Part shown: positions 1-53,815 of the stretch, piece after piece
How positions within the stretch are numbered: the first letter of the stretch is position 1
Layout of the letters: every line of letters starts with the position of its first letter
NCBI GenBank assembly: GCA_034508935.3
Contig: CM067442.1
Span: forward strand, 82,931,868 to 82,995,867
Reading direction: 5' to 3'
Source: Berghia stephanieae
Lineage: Eukaryota; Mollusca; Gastropoda; Nudibranchia; Aeolidiidae
DNA: 64,000 nt
The notes under the pieces: generated by a model
What the model was told of the DNA's origin: nothing
The model's database searches: none
Seen by the model: only the letters and a program-made list of their open reading frames with translations
Translations under genes and position numbers: made by a program

Positions 1-33
1 GTCATTCATACCTCAAGACCACATAGCCGCATC
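1..33 (-). repeat. Family B tRNA-SINE, 5' head only, cut by window edge
   Basis: The sequence AAGACCACATAGCCGC is the reverse of the tRNA-like head of family B (compare 12530-12550 and 24335-24354). The rest lies outside the window. Confidence 0.6.
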
Positions 34-72
34 TCTCTGTGTGCTTGTGTGTCGATATATTGGAAACTCACT

Positions 73-520
73 GGGTGGGATCGTTTGACCTCCCACGGTG
101 GGCAAGAAGTTACTTTTTGTGTCTTCTGCCACCCTTTCTCTGTTTTCCCGTTTGCATTATGTCTTTGTCTTGGAATGGGGATTACTGGGTTTTCTTCTAG
201 CCTGGCTAGAAATGTTAAACTGTTGGAGTTTTGGGAGATATTTTTTTTCCTTGTGTGTCGCCTCTCTGTTCTGCATTGTTTTGAATATAAATGATTTGTA
301 AACCTTTGAGTGTATTCCTGTTATTGGGACACTGTGTTTATGTCTGGATGAGACTTTTAGGTGACCTGTTCCCTGTTTGAACCATTCACCTTTGTCTTAA
401 GTTTTGTCGTGTACTCCCAATTGAGATTTAGTATTTTTGTATTATACCATTTTCTTCCTTTTTACTGGCGCTGAAATGACCCAAATGTGTTGCAAGCGCT
501 GTTAAACCCTTTAAAACTTT
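73..520 (+). repeat. Family A SINE-like retroposon, diverged copy
   Basis: It shares with 1053-1585 the block CTCCCAnnGTGGGCA near its start, GTCTTTGTCTTGGAATG in the middle, and the 3' end ACTGGCGCTGAAATGACC followed by TTGCAAGCGCTG and a CCTTTAAAA tail. It is clearly older than that copy and has no visible target-site duplication. Confidence 0.75.
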
Positions 521-784
521 TGAAGAGCATGGCAGCCCATGTGCATTCCTTTTGTTGATCATCTTTCTGTTATGTATAATTTATGTCATTGTTAGTTTGG
601 AGATTCTGCGGAAACGTCGGTGGGACTTTTTCAAAGTTCTTACAAGTAGCTAAAAGTAGGAAATTTTGCTCTTGGACTTTGATAGGTGCTTGGTAGTAGT
701 ATGTAGTAAGTAGTCCCTCTGAGCCATTAGGTCCAAGGAGCCGGGGCTTATCCTGGTTTCTATAATGTGAAACCGGACAATAGT
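521..784. other. No recognised feature
   Basis: AT-rich intergenic sequence between two repeats. I see no coding exon, RNA gene or repeat that I can name. Confidence 0.5.
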
Positions 785-972
785 AATTGCTTGCTACCCT
801 TTTGATAGGATGCGCCTATCTCAAAGTACTTACATCAGATCTGACCCACAATCCAATCACAACTGGGTGGACAGGGAGGTCAGAAAAAATCTTGACTGCA
901 CCCGGGATTGATTACTGTTCCTTTGCGTGTGAAGCGAGTGCTCTACCAACTGAGCATTCAGGATTCCCATAG
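785..972 (-). repeat. Family H tRNA-like SINE
   Basis: The reverse strand carries a tRNA-like head with A-box TGCTCAGTTGG, then GAGCACTCGCTTCACACGC and a weak B-box AATCAATCCCG near 903-968. The body carries the block AACTGGGTGGACAGGGAGG at 860-878, which recurs at 40690-40710. It is a SINE head, not a functional tRNA, since no acceptor stem pairs. Confidence 0.6.
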
Positions 973-1040
973 GTGTTTGGTGGATGGATCAAAATTCTAT
1001 CATCTTCCGTTTTATTGTTGCTGAAATTACCTTAAAGTTA

Positions 1041-1597
1041 AAAGTGATAGGACTGGGCGGGGTTCCTGACCTCCCATAGTGGGCAGGGGGGTACACGGTA
1101 CATACTGTGTCTTCTATCCCTTATATCTGTTTTCCAACATGCTTTCTGTCTTTGTCTTGGAATGAGATTACTTGGTTTTGTCCTGGTCCTGGCCGGATCC
1201 CCTGGCTGAGAGGGAAACAGTCGAATGTATAGTTAGTTTTGGGAGAGATGTATTATTTATTGTAAATCATCTCTCTGTTATGCACTGTATTATGCTTTCT
1301 TTATATTATATATGATTTGTAAAACATTTGAGTGTGTTCCTCTTAGCGGGGACCTGTGCTTGTGTCTGGATGAGACTTTAGTGATCTCAAACTAAGTACT
1401 TTGATAGAGTGCTTTTGGAATCTACACCTGTTTCTTATTTGAACCAATTCCCCTTTGTCTTCCCTTTTCTTGGATGCTTTATTGTAATTCTAGAACTTTT
1501 TACTATCCCGTTTTCTTCCTTTTTACTGGCGCTGATATGACCTTAATGTGTTGCAAGCGCCGTAAAACCCTTAAAAACAAAAAACAAAGTGATAGGA
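1041..1597 (+). repeat. Family A SINE-like retroposon, near-intact, with 12-bp TSD
   Basis: The element runs 1053-1585 and is flanked by exact direct repeats AAAGTGATAGGA at 1041-1052 and 1586-1597, the mark of target-primed reverse transcription. It starts CTGGGCGGGGTTCCTGACC and ends in GGCGCTGATATGACC...TTGCAAGCGCC, then GTAAAACCCTTAAAAAC and an A-rich tail. I see no coding capacity. It is almost identical to the inverted copy at 4543-5073, so both look young. Confidence 0.85.
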
Positions 1598-1679
1598 GCT
1601 GTGTAAAACCCCTAAAATCAAATAGATTGGTATTGGTATCTATCACTTTCACTATTCTCTGTACTGTATGTGATCGAGT

Positions 1680-1803
1680 GGTCTGACCCCCCTTCGGAGC
1701 AGCGGATAGTTGAGTCCTTTGAAAAGGCTCTTTTCTCACATTCTGTCACCGAAGTCTGGTGTAAAAGGAATACCTGGCGGTCAACAGCGTTGTCTCTGTT
1801 GGA
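1680..1803 (+). repeat. Family B SINE, 5' part
   Basis: It matches the family B body after the tRNA head: GATAGTTGAGTCCTT, AAAAGGCTCTT, CACATTCT, GGTGTAAAAGGAATACCTGGC, ACAGCGTTGTCTCTGT. It is separated by ~350 bases of unrelated low-complexity sequence from a family B tail at 2150-2243, so one SINE may have been interrupted. Confidence 0.65.
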
Positions 1804-2149
1804 AAAAATTCAGTGATGATACTTTTCCGCGGATCCGCGGTTTTCTTTCCTTTCCTCGGTTTTCCTCCTCAGATCCTAGATCCGCGGATATTTCCTTCAT
1901 TTCCTCCTTTTACTTTTTTTTAAAATATAATAAATCTTTAAAAAATACCTCCTTTAAAAAAAAAAATATATATATATATAAAATTTCCTCCTTTTACTGG
2001 ACTCCGTGCGTTTTAAAATTGTACTCAAAAGAAGTCATGCTGCCTACTTTCCTGTGGTGCAAGAATGTTCTAGGTGAGTTTTTCGTTTTTCCGAGACTTT
2101 TCCTCCTTTTTGACTTTTTGTGAGTATCATCAATGAAAATTGTAATATC

Positions 2150-2243
2150 ACCTAATACTTGGTAAGTGTTGCTGCTAGCTATGAACCCTTTGTAAAGCAT
2201 TTTGAGCACGTTTAGTGGATATTGCGCTATATAAATGCTCAAG
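2150..2243 (+). repeat. Family B SINE, 3' tail
   Basis: AAGTGTTGCTG, CCCTTTGTAAAGCATTTTGAGC, then ACGTTTAGTGGATATTGCGC and TATATAAATGCTCAAG: the L2-like 3' end of family B. Confidence 0.75.
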
Positions 2244-2886
2244 TTGATGTAAACATATGTTATTCTATATTGGGTGCTTTTAATTGAAAACTCTAAATCT
2301 ATTATAATTTGAGGACTTGATCATTTCCCTTTTACTGGTGAAATGATGCATGGTTTATTTGCCGTAAACCATTAAAAACGAACTTTTTACATGGTCTGAT
2401 CCCAGACACACGTAGATTGATGCTGGGATTTAAATGTAACTTTAAAAAAAAAAAGTCAATCTTCTTTGACTTAGGCATTTTTTACCCGGGACTCATGAAG
2501 AGAGAAATAAAAATGCTACTTTGATTTATCCGTCGGGTAACTTTTATGTTGCGGTGTGAACTGTTAGTCTGAATGTGTGGAGTCTAAGGAGGTGAAATCT
2601 TTTTTGGATTATTTTTTTTCTGGCAATATTTCATAAACAACCTTTTTCTCACTGACAGTATGGCAGTTTTTTTCTTTGCATCGCTTGTGGCAGCGTTGCG
2701 GCCGCAAAATATAACTGATTTGCATTAAGGTCACAAAATCTGTAATTTGTTTTGCAAATTTTTGCAAATTTCTGAGATTTTGGAAAGAAAAAAATATAGC
2801 CGAAAAAAAAGACAATTTTTTTTTCTTTTAATTTAATAGCTCATGTAGAACGTGAAAGATAATTAATCAAGAGTAGTTTCTTTTTT

Positions 2887-2968
2887 ACTATCTCATTTTC
2901 TTCCTTTTTACCGTCGCTTATATGATCTTACATTTGTTGCAAGTGCCGTGAAACCCTTAAAAACAAAT
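2887..2968 (+). repeat. Family A 3'-end fragment
   Basis: TTTTCTTCCTTTTTACCGTCGC, a diverged ATATGATCTTACA, TTGCAAGTGCCG and AAACCCTTAAAAACAAA: the last ~80 bases of a family A element. A weaker fragment of the same end lies near 2325-2382. Confidence 0.65.
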
Positions 2969-3067
2969 ACCTTTTTTCTCTTTCATGAACTAATTAATGG
3001 GTTTTTTAAGGAAAATTAATCGCAATTTTTTTTTGCAAATTTTGCTGTTTTTAGCCTGCAAAATTTG

Positions 3068-3104
3068 GGATTAAACCCCCCCCCCCCCCAAAAAAAAAAA
3101 AAAA
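3068..3104. repeat. Poly-C then poly-A tract
   Basis: A run of 14 C (3076-3089) is followed directly by a run of about 14 A. Low complexity. Confidence 0.8.
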
Positions 3105-3726
3105 GCCTGCCATGTCAAATTAACCGTCTCTCGGCTCCCGTGACTTCTGATTTTTCCCCCTTTTGTGAATGGCCTCAATTGCTTTAAGTTATTGTATTAT
3201 GTGTGTATGTTTGTGTTCGTTTCAATCTGGGTGTGAGTATCCCAGACTGGACAGTGTTTATTATTATCATATTACAATTTTTAAAGAATGGATAAACCGA
3301 AATTAATTCGGAATGTGATTTTTTTTTTTCTCTCTTTGTCACTTTTGTTAGATAATTCATAAATATTTCCTCCATTCTATTCTATTTTAAGCTACTGAAA
3401 TCGAAAAATAAAATCAACCAGAAAAATAACTCCTGTCCTTATCAACACTATTGATGCTATTGCCCAACCTTGCTCATAAAAACTTATCATATCGATTAAT
3501 GTGATATCAGTTGACACCGATTTATCCGAATTGATGAAAACTTGATTCTTATCAACTAAGACTAAGACGTCAGCATGTGATAGCATTTGATAAAATAATG
3601 AGATAAAACATGGTTAGTATAAGTACACTGTAAATCATTACCGTTTTTGCCATACAAGGATCGGTGTGAACTGAGTGTACAATTACAATCGGAATAATTG
3701 TAACAATCTTGCCATCCATAAATACC

Positions 3727-6700
3727 ATGGATCGAAACATATTTCACTTGTTGATGGTGATGTCTGCAATCTTCTCATATGGATCATGTGAGTATTTTGT
3801 ATTTCACATAGCGGCTGTTTGGCGGGTTTACCGGTGAAGGTTCCATCTCCCTTCAAACGTATCTGGGGTTTCTCTCATCGTTCTGAAATAAGATGAGCTT
3901 TGGTTTTGCTCATATCAAATTAAGAGATTAACCCCCTCCTTACCACCCACAGGAAAATCGTCACCTTTGTTACAATGCAGCCTACATTTTTCTCATTCTG
4001 ATTTCTTTTGTACACAATAGTAGTTGAACAAAAATGTTTGCTATAGTTAAAGTATATTAACACTGTTGAAGAGGTCATTTAGCAAAAAAAAAAAAAAAAA
4101 ATTAAAAAAAAAACATGTAGCAAGAACTAACAGATTTTGTGTTTGAGTGAAATAATTCTATTTTTGTATAGGTTGGGTGTGAAGTTGTGGGGACAATCCG
4201 GAAAATGGCAGGTAAGGAGAAAAGGTGCAGGTATCGGTGTAAGATAAAGATCTGAACAAGTGTTTGTGAAAGGTGACAAACAGGAAAGAAAAGTACAAGA
4301 AGAAAAAAAAAACATCCCAAAATATCAGTCGAGGTCGATAGTGCAATAGTGCGTGTTTTTCTGATGGTAAAATTTCTTTCTTAATTGGTTCTCCTATTTT
4401 TTTTTTTAATGAGGGAGATATATTTTTTCATACAAATGTTTTTGAATTCATTTCATGTCTCCCAAGGCGCCGTGACAAAATGACATTGCAAGTAATCAAC
4501 TTCCATCAATCTATCATTCCCTATGATGTGTACCCTGACCCTGTTTTATGTTTATGTTTTTAAGGGTTTTACGGCGCTTGCAACACATTAAGGTCATATC
4601 AGCGCCAGTAAAAAAGGAAGAAAATGGGATAGTAAAAAGTTCTAGAATTACAATAAAGCATCCAAGAAAAGGGAAGACAAAGGGGAATTGGTTCAAATAA
4701 GAAACAGGTGTAGATTCCAAAAGCACTCTATCAAAGTACTTAGTTTGAGATCACTAAAAGTCTCATCCAGACACAAGCACAGGTCCCCGCTAGGAGGAAC
4801 ACACTCAAATGTTTTACAAATCATATATAATATAAAGAAAGCATAATACAGTGCATAACAGAGAGATGATTTACAATGAAAAAAATATCATCTCCCAAAA
4901 CTAACTATACATTCGACTGTTTCCCTCTCAGCCAGGGCATCTGGCCAGGACCAGGACAAAACCAAGTAATCTCATTCCAAGACAAAGACAGAAAGCATGT
5001 TGGAAAACAGATATAAGGGGATAGAAGACACAGTATGCACCCCCCTGCCCACTATGGGAGGTCAGGAACCCCACCAAGTACCCTGACCCTCATCTTTATC
5101 CAAGTTGCTGATATGACCTAAAGTGTCGCAGTTACCTTTTAACTCTTAAAACTAACTATATTTAGCACTCGCGAATGACTCTGCTATAGCCGGTGAATAA
5201 AAAAAATGGCAATGAGGGATAAAGATAAAAAAAAAACAAGAACAAAAAAAACACAAAAAAACGGGGATTAAACAATACCCTTGTAATAACCTGGGTCCCT
5301 ATTATATCCGGAACTGATATACATGGGTTCCACTGTATATGTCTGTCAGGAAAGTGAGAAAGACATTATTTTGTGAAAAATATATACTTGGTGAAGAAGA
5401 AAAGAATTCATCAACAGCAGGAAAATCGTACATTTAGCATACACACAACATACACCATGAGCAAGGGCGAAATATTTTTAGATACATGCAAAAAAAAAAG
5501 AAGAAAAAAGAAAAAAAAAAGAAAGCAAATTCTACTTTAAGTTTCATCAGAAGAAACGTATATGACAGCAGGAGATAAACAGAATTGGGTGCTGCAAAGC
5601 CCTCATTAGACCAACAATATAGGTATTAGTATTAATCTTATAGCAGACCTGTATGGGGCCCTCACCACAAATTAGAAATCCAAGATATTAAACAAATACA
5701 AAGCAGGGCAGTTAAATAATATATTTATTTAAACAGCAAAGACCCCCCCCCCCCCCCCTTTCCTTCACATACACAAAACTGATGTTGATCTTGAACCATT
5801 AACATATAAGAGAGAAGAAAGAGCGACAAACTGACAAATTTTTCAATGGCTTAAACAACCGAGTGAAAACTACCCCACGGTGATATCCATTGAAATAATA
5901 AGAGAAGCCACCAAGTTAACGGTTCCCAACTCAAGAGTGGACACTTACTGGAACTCTTTCTTACCTTCTTCACACAAATATATAAATTATAAAAAACAAC
6001 AACCATGAAATAATAGTGCTCAACTTTTTGATAAAAGGAGCTATTTATAAAACATTTCAAGTATAATAATGATCAACTTCTACAATACTGTTTCGATCTC
6101 ATGACGAGAGCGAACACTCGAAACAAATTGTAGAAGTTGATCATTAAAATACTTGAAATATTTTATAAATCAGATTGACTCACAATCCACATGCTAAAAC
6201 TGATGGTGTCTGTTTTTGATGGGATTTGGTGAAACAAATTTGATTTTTCGATAAAATCATCCCGATGTATAATCAATCTCATAATACACGCAAACCATCT
6301 TCATGTCAATTGTAAACACCATGGAAAATTTCGTGATGATTGGTCCAGTGGTTTTGGAGCCTTAGTGTTACAAAAAATCCAATTTGCCAAATATATGAGA
6401 TATATATATTAGAATTTATACATAATTCTTGTAGTCAGCCTTAAATAAGATAAGATATGCTAAATAATGCAACTTCCTTTGATGATAAGCATTTGGTTTA
6501 ATCTTGAAATTATATTTTCAGGTTTTCATATCAAAATGGAGGCTTTGCCTAAAGACGTGGATGAGCTGGTTCCAGAAAGCAACGTCACAATATCCTGCTT
6601 TGTCACAAATAACTCTTCTGAAGAAATTCTTGCTGTGGAAATTGGAAAGGATAGCGAGAGACCAATTGCAACTCTACAAAAGTGTTCAGATTTGTTTTTT

Positions 6701-7699
6701 GGAGGTGGACAGAAACCAAATGTCCATGTTGAAGGCCGGTTGGAGAGAAACTCAACCACGAGCTTCATTAAAGTGACAATAAAGAATCCGACAGTTAGGA
6801 ACTCAGGGACATATAAATGTAAAGTTATTCGTCTTGATGAAATGAGTCTTAGTGAAGAAGTGACAAAAGTTGATCTTACTATTACATCTAATAACGTAAA
6901 GGGAGTCTTTGAATATTTTTGGAAGAAATTTTCAAGTTTTGAAAATCGTATCAAGACAGCAGAAGATGTTATCAGTGAACAGAGAAAAACGATTGTAGAA
7001 CTCACAGATCAAATCAAGATCCAGGAGTTAAAACTGAACAAGCAAACCTCAAAAGTAAAATTACATGCTGTAAAAATTAACCATCAAGATTTATCTCTAA
7101 ATCTGTTAAATTCTACAGCACATCATCATACAGCCGAACTTCAAAAACATGACGAGCAATTAAAGTCCCATCAAGAGCAGATTCAACAAGAATCGTCAAA
7201 ACTGTCAGTGAATTCTAACAGGATTGGATTTGTAGAGGATTTGACGAGGAACCAAAGCAAGATCGTGGCCGAGTTAAACGACAAAGAGAATTTCATGGTG
7301 GCTTTCACTGCTGTCTATAACTCTGTGGACACGTTCAAATCAGGAGACACCATCGTGTTCAGGCAAGTTTTAATGAAAGAAGGGAACGGCTATGATGAAA
7401 ATACTGGCATTTTTAAAGCTCCAAGACCAGGAATCTACGCATTTCATCTAGCGATAGGGACCCCTAAAACCCGTGTGTATTACAATATTGATATCGTTGC
7501 CAATGGGAAAAAACAAGCAAGACTATTTGCCTATGATGCCGATCTGTATGGTGACCAGTCTGCGGCAAGTTGTACTGTTAGACTAAAGAAGGACGAGACT
7601 GTCAAAGCTGTTGTTTTCCAGACGTCACCAGGTGCCAATTCCTTTCATCCTGAACCATATTATTCCATATTCACAGGCTACTTAGTGAGAGAGATGTAG
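3727..7699 (+). CDS. Secreted Ig / coiled-coil / C1q-domain protein (two exons)
   Basis: Exons 3727-3787 and 6522-7699, joined in phase 1 (donor GTGAGT at 3788, acceptor TTTTCAG ending 6521), give 412 residues. Exon 1 starts in a strong context (ACCATGG) and encodes a hydrophobic signal peptide, MDRNIFHLLMVMSAIFSYGS, cut near Cys21. Residues ~22-140 form an Ig-like domain with Cys46 (TISC) and Cys120 in the motif NSGTYKC. Residues ~155-275 are a long Gln/Lys/Glu-rich coiled coil. Residues ~278-412 are a C-terminal C1q jelly-roll domain (FMVAFTA near the start, GIFKAPRPGIYAF in the middle, YSIFTGYLV at the end). All domains lie in one exon. C1q-domain proteins of molluscs are commonly secreted recognition lectins that trimerise; the Ig plus lectin-head order resembles gastropod FREPs, with C1q replacing fibrinogen. 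The immune role is inferred. An open frame continues to an ATG at 6467, but that would remove the signal peptide, so the spliced model is preferred. Confidence 0.88.
4530..5086 (-). repeat. Family A retroposon, near-intact, 13-bp TSD, in intron 1 of the C1q gene
   Basis: The element runs 4543-5073 on the - strand. The exact direct repeats GTACCCTGACCCT at 4530-4542 and 5074-5086 are its target-site duplication. It is nearly identical to 1053-1585 but inverted, so the two copies flank exon 1 of the C1q gene. It lies antisense to that gene. Confidence 0.87.
5097..5158 (+). repeat. Family A-like 3'-end fragment
   Basis: GCTGATATGACCTAAAGTGTCGC followed by TTAACTCTTAAAACTAAC resembles a diverged family A terminus directly beside the intact copy. 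Confidence 0.4.
5590..6020 (+). repeat. LINE 3' fragment (reverse transcriptase C-terminal region)
   Basis: Broken frames give the C-terminal signature of an animal non-LTR retrotransposon: a region like YKALVRP, GPSPQIRNPRY/EIQDIKQIQSRAVK, then NNRVKTTPR, and near the end SYLLHTNIYKL. It contains a C16 run at 5743-5758. It is of the same type as 12975-13455. Several frame breaks; dead. Confidence 0.6.
6043..6170. repeat. 128-bp near-perfect inverted repeat (hairpin / MITE-like)
   Basis: The left arm 6043-6096 starts ATTTATAAAACATTTCAAG; the right arm 6118-6170 ends CTTGAAATATTTTATAAAT. The arms pair over about 53 bases with about four to six mismatches; the loop is about 21 bases (6097-6117, TCTCATGACGAGAGCGAACA and one more). 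It lies in intron 1 of the C1q gene, ~350 bases before exon 2. It could be a palindromic MITE or the source of a structured RNA. Confidence 0.8.
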
Positions 7700-7757
7700 T
7701 GATGATATCATAATCTTAATGTAATATTTTAATACATTTTCATTAATTTTATATTGT

Positions 7758-8095
7758 CCTGGGTCAGTGGCTCAATGGTGCGGTATCTTACCTTGTAACA
7801 ATACATTTAAGCAATATTGACCGTGGTTAATGGACATTTGGGTAACAATGAGCGCAAAGCTCTGACCCTGGTGTCGTGCCTCTTGGTAAGACAGTACTAC
7901 AATGCCTCAGTTGTTAATGAGACCTGGCTATAAGAAGTGATGGATATTGTAAGGTTGTATTGTGTAGAGTTATAATACATCAGACAAATTGTACTGTATG
8001 AAATGGAAATTTGGTCTCATATAGCCTGCTGGGGAAACAAATGAAGCATTGTGAAGTGCCTTAAGCATGGTGAACATATGGAAGTGTTGTATTTA
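7758..8095 (+). repeat. Family C SINE-like element
   Basis: It starts near GTGGCTCAATGGTGCGGTA, which is A-box-like, and contains the block TAGCCTGCTGGGGAAACAA (8022-8040) that recurs at 22045-22063. It ends GTGAAGTGCCTTAAGCATGG...TGTTGTATTTAAAA, a diverged form of the L2-like tail of family B. It begins ~60 bases after the C1q stop codon and may contribute to that gene's 3' UTR. Confidence 0.6.
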
Positions 8096-8294
8096 AAAAG
8101 GATGCACTTTTTTTTCCTTCATCTTAATCCCATGTCAGTGGATTAAAATTTTTTTTTTTTGTAATTTGATAAAAGGTTACTAAACCCAAAAAACCAATCA
8201 ACATCCTTGTTCTGTATTGATGCTGTGCATTTAGTTAAATACTCACATCACCCGCCAGCCAGATATAACATACCAACACATAAAACTATGTGAA

Positions 8295-8350
8295 ACCTTA
8301 AACACTTATAGTCTGATTAACAATTCAGTGAGAGCTACTCATAAATATGG
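8295..8350 (+). repeat. Family G short repeat
   Basis: ACTTATAGTCTGATTAACA and AGTGAGAGCTACTCATAAAT recur in diverged form at 33768-33805 and 54705-54755. The nature of the element is unknown. Confidence 0.5.
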
Positions 8351-8557
8351 CCGGCTAAAACAATAGTATTTGAAGTACTGCTTATAAAAGCTTAAAAAAA
8401 AATTTAGATTAATGAAAAAACGATGAGGGCGTATACATATCACATCTTTTATTTCAAAGAGTGGGTAATCAAAATGAAAAATAAATAAATTTCCAATAAG
8501 ACAATAAGAAAAAAAGAAACTTTATAAAATAAAAAATACATTTTTTTAAAAACCCAA

Positions 8558-8620
8558 AAAACTTGAGCTTTTATATAGTGCTATATCCACTAAATGTTCT
8601 TAAAGCGATTTACAGATTTC
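8558..8620 (-). repeat. Family B SINE 3'-tail fragment
   Basis: CTTGAGCTTTTATATAGTGC, then TATATCCACTAAATG and TTAAAGCGATTTACAG: the reverse of the family B tail. Confidence 0.65.
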
Positions 8621-9765
8621 TCTGCAGCTATGGTGATACCTTTTATTATGCAATGTCTACATATATCTAAGGATTTATATTGATTCAAAATACTCAATTT
8701 GGTAAGCAATTGCCTGAAAGTTATCTGGTCAAATTGCAGAAAGCAGAGGTGTTTGGATTAAGGAGGCCTAACTGTACAGGAACCCCACCAAAAGGAAAAA
8801 AAATACCCAAACGATTGAAGATATAAATACACAAATTCGCTGTATGCTGGGAAATTTATTAGCAAGATAAAATAATATTTCACGTTTATTTATACACACT
8901 TTTGACAGTTTTCCTTTTGGAAATAGATTGCAGCATGAACCTGTACAAAATCAAGTGGAACAAGACTGAAATTATATATGTTGGGGGAAAAGAAAAGAGA
9001 ATAAGTGTACAAAATTTTAAAAAAGGAAAGGAATTTCAGTGCTACTAATCCACCTCTCGGGTGGCAACATAACTGATATATTATTCGCAACGGCATATAG
9101 ATGAAAATGCCATAGGGTGGGGTGAGGGATGGGGAGTGAGTATCAATGAAAAATTTTAATGGGAGTTTTGCCCATTAATTTTTGAAAATCAAGTTTTAAA
9201 CATATCCTTTAGATTTTTCACAATAAATTGTTATGTACAATATTCCAATTTTGGATTAAGCAAAATGGCAATAAAACTTCTAAATGTTGTTCATTGAAAT
9301 TGTGATAAACCTTGATTCATTTGATTGAAATTCATCTTAGACCTTAAAATATATATACTTTAGGTCAAACACGCACTTACAGTTACAGATTTTCACACAC
9401 ACACACACACAACACAAAGATACTTCTATGCAGTGACATGCAGTCACACAACACACATAATATACATACTTGACAACTTATAGTTATCCTCAAGCTGTTA
9501 AAAGGATAAATAGATTACGGCATTTATCAATGAAACAGTGTAAGTTACAAACACATTTTCGTCATTGACCTGGCTCTCTCACCCACCTCTCCCCCCCCCC
9601 CCTCCCCCATTCCCCCATCTAACCTGGCAATAAATTTGGCAAACAAGAAAAAATATCCCAAACATTTTTTCTCCCTCTAACCACCCACCAAATACAACAA
9701 AAAATCCCCCAAAAAACAACAACACAAATCAAAAACCCAATAATAAAAAAAAACCCAGAAATTTT

Positions 9766-31438
<21,673 letters not shown>

Positions 31439-31600
31439 TTTGTACAGCAGTGTATAAGGTTGTAAACATTGGACTTGGTTTATGACCCGGAAGTTCATTT
31501 TAGGTCAAGCTAACATTATTAAGCTTCCGGTAAAAACAAAGGCATCAATAGCGAAAGTAGAAAATTAGAAAAAGCTAGATCGGCAAAGACCACTTTCAAG
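31439..31600. promoter_or_regulatory. Divergent PEX6/ERCC2 promoter with two opposed ETS motifs
   Basis: Only 162 bases separate the two start codons. An ETS/GABP-type motif ACCCGGAAGT lies at 31485-31494 on the + strand, and ACCGGAAGC lies on the - strand at 31523-31531. There is no obvious TATA box. Paired ETS sites are typical of bidirectional housekeeping promoters in animals. Shared control is inferred from spacing and motifs, not shown. Confidence 0.65.
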
Positions 31601-53043
<21,443 letters not shown>

Positions 53044-53313
53044 GTAAGAAAACAATGATAGCCAATGGTATGGTTTAGTTTTGGTAATCAAAACATTCAT
53101 GTTAGATGTTGCCAGAAGTTAGCTTATTTGTAAATTATGATCAGTTTTAAAAATTGAAATTGTAGAATTTTTTAGCAGGCTCTGGTAAAAAGCCGAGATG
53201 CAAGTAAGAATTATCCCTCTCCAAAAAAAAAAAAATAGCTTGATTTTATCGAACCTCATGATTCTATTACTAAGATCTGGACAAGTGCGTATGAAAGGTG
53301 CCAGACGGAGTTT

Positions 53314-53815
53314 TAAAGGGTTTTACTGCGTTTGCGACACATTTAAGACATTTCAGTGCCAGTTATAAAAGGAAGAAAATGGGAATAGATAAAGTTATAG
53401 AATTAAAAATTGAAAGCACACGAGATAATGTAAGACATAGGAGAATGATTCAAATAGGGAACATGTAGATTCTAAGATCACATTATAGGTGTACCTACTT
53501 AGTTTGAGATCACCTAAAAGTCTCACCCAAACACAAGCACAGGTCCCCAAGAAGAAGAAATGTTTACAAACCATTATTTTAAATGTATCAGTAACAGAGA
53601 GATGATTTTCAATGAAAAAAAATATCATCTCTTAAAACACAAAGCTTTACATTTGATTGTTTCCTTCCCAGTCAAGAACTCTGGCCTGGGTTTGGACAAA
53701 ATCAAGTAATCTCATTCCATAGACATAGAAAGCAACTCAGAAAACAGATATAGGGGTATAGAGGGCACAGTAAGTGGCCTCCCTGCCCACTATGGGAGGT
53801 CAGGAACCCCACCTA
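53314..53815 (-). repeat. Family A retroposon, diverged, after XPD exon 19
   Basis: The - strand starts GGTGGGGTTCCTGACC and CTCCCATAGTGGGCAGGGAG, and ends ACTGGCACTGAAATGTC, GTCGCAAACGCAG, AAACCCTTTAAAA. No clear target-site duplication. Confidence 0.8.

Larger units (their letters stand above)
7700..9765. other. Intergenic region between the C1q and PEX6 genes; repeats only
   Basis: The two genes are convergent here. Apart from the SINE pieces listed separately I see AT-rich filler, a short CA repeat near 9397-9410 and poly-C around 9590-9602. No canonical AATAAA stands out just after either stop codon. Confidence 0.55.

Noticed and set aside
903-968. Possible tRNA gene on the - strand
   Set aside because: A- and B-box-like blocks exist but no acceptor or anticodon stems; same body repeat as other family H copies, so a SINE head.
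1710-2123. 137-codon frame
   Set aside because: Composed of SINE, poly-A and AT repeat sequence; no protein signature.
6467-6521. ATG at 6467 as start of the C1q gene
   Set aside because: It lies before a good splice acceptor, gives no cleavable signal, and exon 3727-3787 supplies a signal peptide in the right phase.
6526-7005. 159-codon antisense frame opposite the Ig region
   Set aside because: Shadow of the Ig/C1q exon with no recognisable protein similarity.
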